Below are positions 12,385-14,868 of a stretch of 14,868 nucleotides of DNA, piece by piece. The notes under the pieces are model-generated. The model was given only the letters and a program-made list of their open reading frames with translations, was not told where the DNA came from and did not search any database. A program made the translations under genes and the position numbers. This DNA comes from DASTHS01 sp035718085. Lineage in GTDB: Bacteria > Actinomycetota > Acidimicrobiia > Acidimicrobiales > Palsa-688. Position 1 is the stretch's first letter, and each line of letters opens with the position of its first letter. The stretch lies in contig DASTHS010000193.1 in NCBI GenBank assembly GCA_035718085.1, positions 1 through 14,868 on the forward strand. Reading direction: 5' to 3'.

Positions 12385-14490
12385 ATGGCTGAATCGACAG
12401 CGACCAGGCAGATGCCGCTGGCCAAGACCCGCAACATCGGGATCATGGCCCACATCGACGCGGGCAAGACCACCACCACCGAGCGGATCCTGTTCTACAC
12501 AGGCATCAACTACAAGATCGGTGAGGTGCACGAAGGCGCCGCCACGATGGACTGGATGGTGCAGGAGCAGGAGCGTGGCATCACGATCACCTCCGCCGCC
12601 ACCACCTGCGAGTGGAACGGCACCCGCATCAACATCATCGACACCCCCGGCCACGTCGACTTCACCGTCGAGGTCGAGCGGTCGCTGCGCGTGCTCGACG
12701 GTGCCGTCGCCGTCTTCGACGCCGTCGCCGGTGTCGAGCCGCAGACCGAGACGGTGTGGCGTCAGGCCGACAAGTACAACGTCCCGCGGATGTGCTTCGT
12801 CAACAAGATGGACCGCATCGGCGCCGACTTCTACCGCTGCGTCGACATGATCAAAGACCGCCTCGACGCCACCGTCGCGGTGGTGCAGCTGCCCATCGGC
12901 TCGGAGTCGCAGTTCGCCGGTGTGGTCGACCTGATCAACATGAAGGCGCTCATCTGGCCGCTCGAGGCCAACAAGGGCGACGCCTTCGACGTGGTCGAGA
13001 TCCCCGCCGACCTGGCGGAGCAGGCCGACGCCTACCGCACCGAGCTCGTCGACGTGCTGTCGAACTTCGACGACGACCTCACCGAGAAGTACCTCGGCGA
13101 GGAGGAGATCACCGCCGACGACATCCGTCGGGCGCTGCGCACCGCGACCATCGCCGGCAACGTCGTGCCCGTGCTGTGCGGCTCCGCGTTCAAGAACAAG
13201 GGCGTCCAGCCCATGCTCGACGCCGTGGTCGACTTCCTGCCGTCGCCGCTCGACATCCCCCCCACCAAGGGCATGGACATGAAGGGCATCGAAGAGCTCG
13301 ACCGTCCGACCAGCGACGACGCGCCCTTCTCGGCCCTCGCGTTCAAGATCGCCACCGACCCCCAGTCGGGCGGCAAGCTCACCTACGTGCGGGTCTACAG
13401 CGGCAAGCTCTCCAAGGGCGACGCCATCTTGAACTCGACGAAGGATCGCAAGGAGCGGGCCGGGCGCATCCTGCAGATGCACGCCAACCACCGCGAAGAC
13501 CGAGAGGTCGCCTTCGCCGGCGACATCATCGCCCTGGTCGGCATGAAGCAGACCACCACCGGCGACACCCTCTGCGACCCCACCGCCCCGATCGTGCTCG
13601 AGTCTCTCGACTTCCCCGAGCCGGTGATCCACGTGGCGGTCGAGCCGAAGACCAAGGCCGACCAGGACAAGCTCTCCAAGGCGCTGTTCTCGCTGTCGGA
13701 GGAAGACCCGACGTTCCAGGTCCGCTCCGACGAGGAGACGAACCAGACGATCATCGGCGGCATGGGCGAGCTGCACCTCGAGGTGCTGGTCGACCGCATG
13801 CTGCGCGAGTTCCGGGTCGACGCCAACGTCGGCAAGCCGCAGGTGGCCTACCGCGAGACCATCCGCGACAAGGTCGAGAAGGTCGAGACCCGCTACATCC
13901 GCCAGACCGGCGGCAAGGGCCAGTACGGCCACGTCGTGCTGACCCTCGAGCCCACCGGGCCCGGCGGGGGCTACGAGTTCGTCGACAAGATCACCGGCGG
14001 CATCATCCCGAAGGAGTACATCCCCTCGGTCGACGCCGGCATCCAAGACGCCATGCAGTCGGGCGTGCTGGCCGGGTACCCGACCGTCGACGTGCGGGCC
14101 ATCCTGACCTTCGGCTCCTACCACGACGTCGACTCCTCCGAGATGGCGTTCAAGATCGCCGGGTCGATGTGCTACAAGGAGGCCGCCCGCAAGGCGCACC
14201 CGGTGCTGCTCGAGCCGATCATGCAGGTCGAGGTCGTCACCCCCGAGGACTACATGGGCGACGTCATCGGCAACCTCTCGTCGCGGCGCGGCAAGGTGGG
14301 CGGCATGGATCAGCGGGGCAGCAACCAGGTCGTGCGGGCCGAGGTGCCCCTCGCCGAGATGTTCGGCTACGCCACCGACCTGCGCAGCCGCACCCAGGGC
14401 CGGGCCACCTACACCATGCAGTTCGGCTCGTACCAAGAGGTGCCCCAGTCGGTCGCCGAGGAGATCATCAAGCGCGTGCGGGGCGAGTAG
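12385..14490 (+). CDS. fusA: Elongation factor G
   Basis: A 701-residue translational GTPase with all EF-G domains. G1 is AHIDAGKT (22-29), the effector region RGITITSAA (64-72), G3 DTPGH (86-90), G4 NKMD (140-143) and G5 GSAFKNKG. Domain IV includes QTGGKGQYGHV and the later domains include YMGDVIGNLSSRRGKV. EF-G drives translocation of tRNAs and mRNA on the ribosome and helps recycle ribosomes with RRF. The length and the complete motifs indicate the housekeeping copy rather than a tetracycline-resistance or EF-G2 paralog. A four-codon frame at 12378 overlaps the start, but GAGG is correctly spaced only for ATG 12385. Third gene of the str operon. Confidence 0.97.
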   Translation: MAESTATRQMPLAKTRNIGIMAHIDAGKTTTTERILFYTGINYKIGEVHEGAATMDWMVQEQERGITITSAATTCEWNGTRINIIDTPGHVDFTVEVERSLRVLDGAVAVFDAVAGVEPQTETVWRQADKYNVPRMCFVNKMDRIGADFYRCVDMIKDRLDATVAVVQLPIGSESQFAGVVDLINMKALIWPLEANKGDAFDVVEIPADLAEQADAYRTELVDVLSNFDDDLTEKYLGEEEITADDIRRALRTATIAGNVVPVLCGSAFKNKGVQPMLDAVVDFLPSPLDIPPTKGMDMKGIEELDRPTSDDAPFSALAFKIATDPQSGGKLTYVRVYSGKLSKGDAILNSTKDRKERAGRILQMHANHREDREVAFAGDIIALVGMKQTTTGDTLCDPTAPIVLESLDFPEPVIHVAVEPKTKADQDKLSKALFSLSEEDPTFQVRSDEETNQTIIGGMGELHLEVLVDRMLREFRVDANVGKPQVAYRETIRDKVEKVETRYIRQTGGKGQYGHVVLTLEPTGPGGGYEFVDKITGGIIPKEYIPSVDAGIQDAMQSGVLAGYPTVDVRAILTFGSYHDVDSSEMAFKIAGSMCYKEAARKAHPVLLEPIMQVEVVTPEDYMGDVIGNLSSRRGKVGGMDQRGSNQVVRAEVPLAEMFGYATDLRSRTQGRATYTMQFGSYQEVPQSVAEEIIKRVRGE

Positions 14491-14493
14491 CCA

Positions 14494-14557
14494 CCCAGCT
14501 CCGCTGGGGCGGCGGCGCTGCGTGCTGCACGCCCCCCGCAACCGCCTAGAGGGCGGT
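14494..14557 (+). terminator. Small hairpins after fusA
   Basis: Three short perfect stems follow the fusA stop: CCCAGC/GCTGGG (14494-14508), GCGTG/CACGC (14520-14532) and ACCGCC/GGCGGT (14541-14557). None has a T-run. Together they may slow or end transcription before the tuf promoter. Individually weak. Confidence 0.3.
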
Positions 14558-14569
14558 CGCATCATCCAC

Positions 14570-14631
14570 TAGCATTTCATCCCGCGTCTGTCCGGCCATT
14601 GGAGGCCGGCGTGTAGAGGAGCACACCTTCC
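14570..14631 (+). promoter_or_regulatory. tuf promoter and leader
   Basis: TAGCAT (14570-14575) is the same -10 hexamer, in the same CTAGCAT context, as before rpsL. A start near 14582 would give a leader of about 50 bases. In it CCGGCC (14592-14597) pairs with GGCCGG (14604-14609), followed by the ribosome binding site AGAGGAG (14615-14621), ten bases before ATG. A separate promoter for tuf would allow EF-Tu to be made in excess over the other str products. Confidence 0.45.
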
Positions 14632-14868
14632 ATGGCCAAGCAGAAGTTCGAGCGCAACAAGCCCCACCTCAACATCGGCACGATGGGTCACGTCGACCAC
14701 GGTAAGACGACGCTGACCGCTGCCATCACCAAGGTCCTGTCGGAGCGTGATCCGTCGGGGACCCAGGCGATTGCGTTCGATCAGATCGACAAGGCCCCCG
14801 AGGAGCGCCAGCGGGGCATCACCATCAACATCAGCCACGTCGAGTACCAGACGCCCAAGCGCCACTAC
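14632..14868 (+). CDS. tuf: Elongation factor Tu, N-terminal part (runs off the window)
   Basis: The first 79 codons of EF-Tu: MAKQKFERNKPHLNIGTMGHVDHGKTTLTAAI, with the G1 loop GHVDHGKT (residues 19-26), and RQRGITINISHVEY with the switch I threonine. EF-Tu carries aminoacyl-tRNA to the ribosome as a GTP complex. The gene is open at the window end, so the remaining roughly four fifths are not visible. It follows fusA after 141 bases, the usual last member of the str operon. In codons about 38-52 T- or G-ending codons (cgt, gat, tcg, att, gcg) are more frequent than in the neighbouring genes, a slight difference that may reflect strong selection on this very highly expressed gene. Confidence 0.97.
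   Translation, partial: MAKQKFERNKPHLNIGTMGHVDHGKTTLTAAITKVLSERDPSGTQAIAFDQIDKAPEERQRGITINISHVEYQTPKRHY

Noticed and set aside
12378..12392. Four-codon frame (MSDG) overlapping the fusA start
   Set aside because: The GAGG directly abuts its ATG, so it cannot serve as its ribosome binding site; the spacing fits only the fusA ATG.
12322..14565. 747-codon minus-strand open frame opposite fusA
   Set aside because: A shadow of EF-G codons in a GC-rich genome; rich in Val, Asp, His and Gly with no recognisable domain.
14740..14790. Slightly different codon choice in the tuf start region, considered as a sign of gene transfer or conversion
   Set aside because: The stretch is short and the protein is a normal EF-Tu; expression-linked codon bias is a simpler explanation.

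Overview
This window is a very GC-rich piece of bacterial chromosome with densely packed genes on both strands. The organism is most likely an actinomycete-type bacterium (Actinomycetota), perhaps of the class Acidimicrobiia. The reasons are the extreme third-position GC, an F420-dependent luciferase-like oxidoreductase beside an F420-reductase-like protein, TAnnnT-type -10 boxes with weak -35 boxes, several genes with little or no leader, and GTG/TTG starts. The phylum is a fairly safe inference; the class is a guess.

Left part (1-4510). The tail of a cyclase/kynurenine-formamidase-like gene overlaps a small DUF6285 gene by four bases. Facing them is an NAD-dependent epimerase/dehydratase whose promoter carries a perfect TetR-type palindrome. 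Next on the minus strand is a membrane-anchored D-Ala-D-Ala carboxypeptidase with an unusual Arg/Gly-rich cytoplasmic tail. It is preceded by a 10-codon reading frame with a strong ribosome binding site that ends on its start codon. A divergent quinone-reductase-like gene follows, with five CCGG units in its presumed promoter.

Middle part (4617-8571). A DUF6295 protein and a dienelactone hydrolase form a minus-strand pair. A 23-bp perfect inverted repeat lies between the hydrolase and a divergent FrnE-like DsbA gene, which has both the CxxC and the C-terminal CX4C motif. Another minus-strand group follows: HAD phosphatase, zinc-ribbon/Pro-rich/RDD membrane protein, and DUF2752 membrane protein.

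Right part (8605-14868), all on the plus strand. An F420-dependent LLM oxidoreductase, an EAL-domain protein that has lost most catalytic metal ligands, and an NADPH:F420-reductase-like protein lead into the str operon: rpsL (TTG start), rpsG, fusA and the first 79 codons of tuf. Separate TAGCAT -10 boxes precede rpsL and tuf, and a 12-bp stem-loop lies between rpsG and fusA.

Most of the content is ordinary housekeeping and redox metabolism. I did not find a defence system, mobile element, CRISPR array or tRNA. The points most worth a second look are regulatory (the 10-codon leader frame, the CCGG spacer repeat, the two operator-like palindromes and the divergent leaderless promoter pair), plus the degenerate EAL protein between two F420-type genes.
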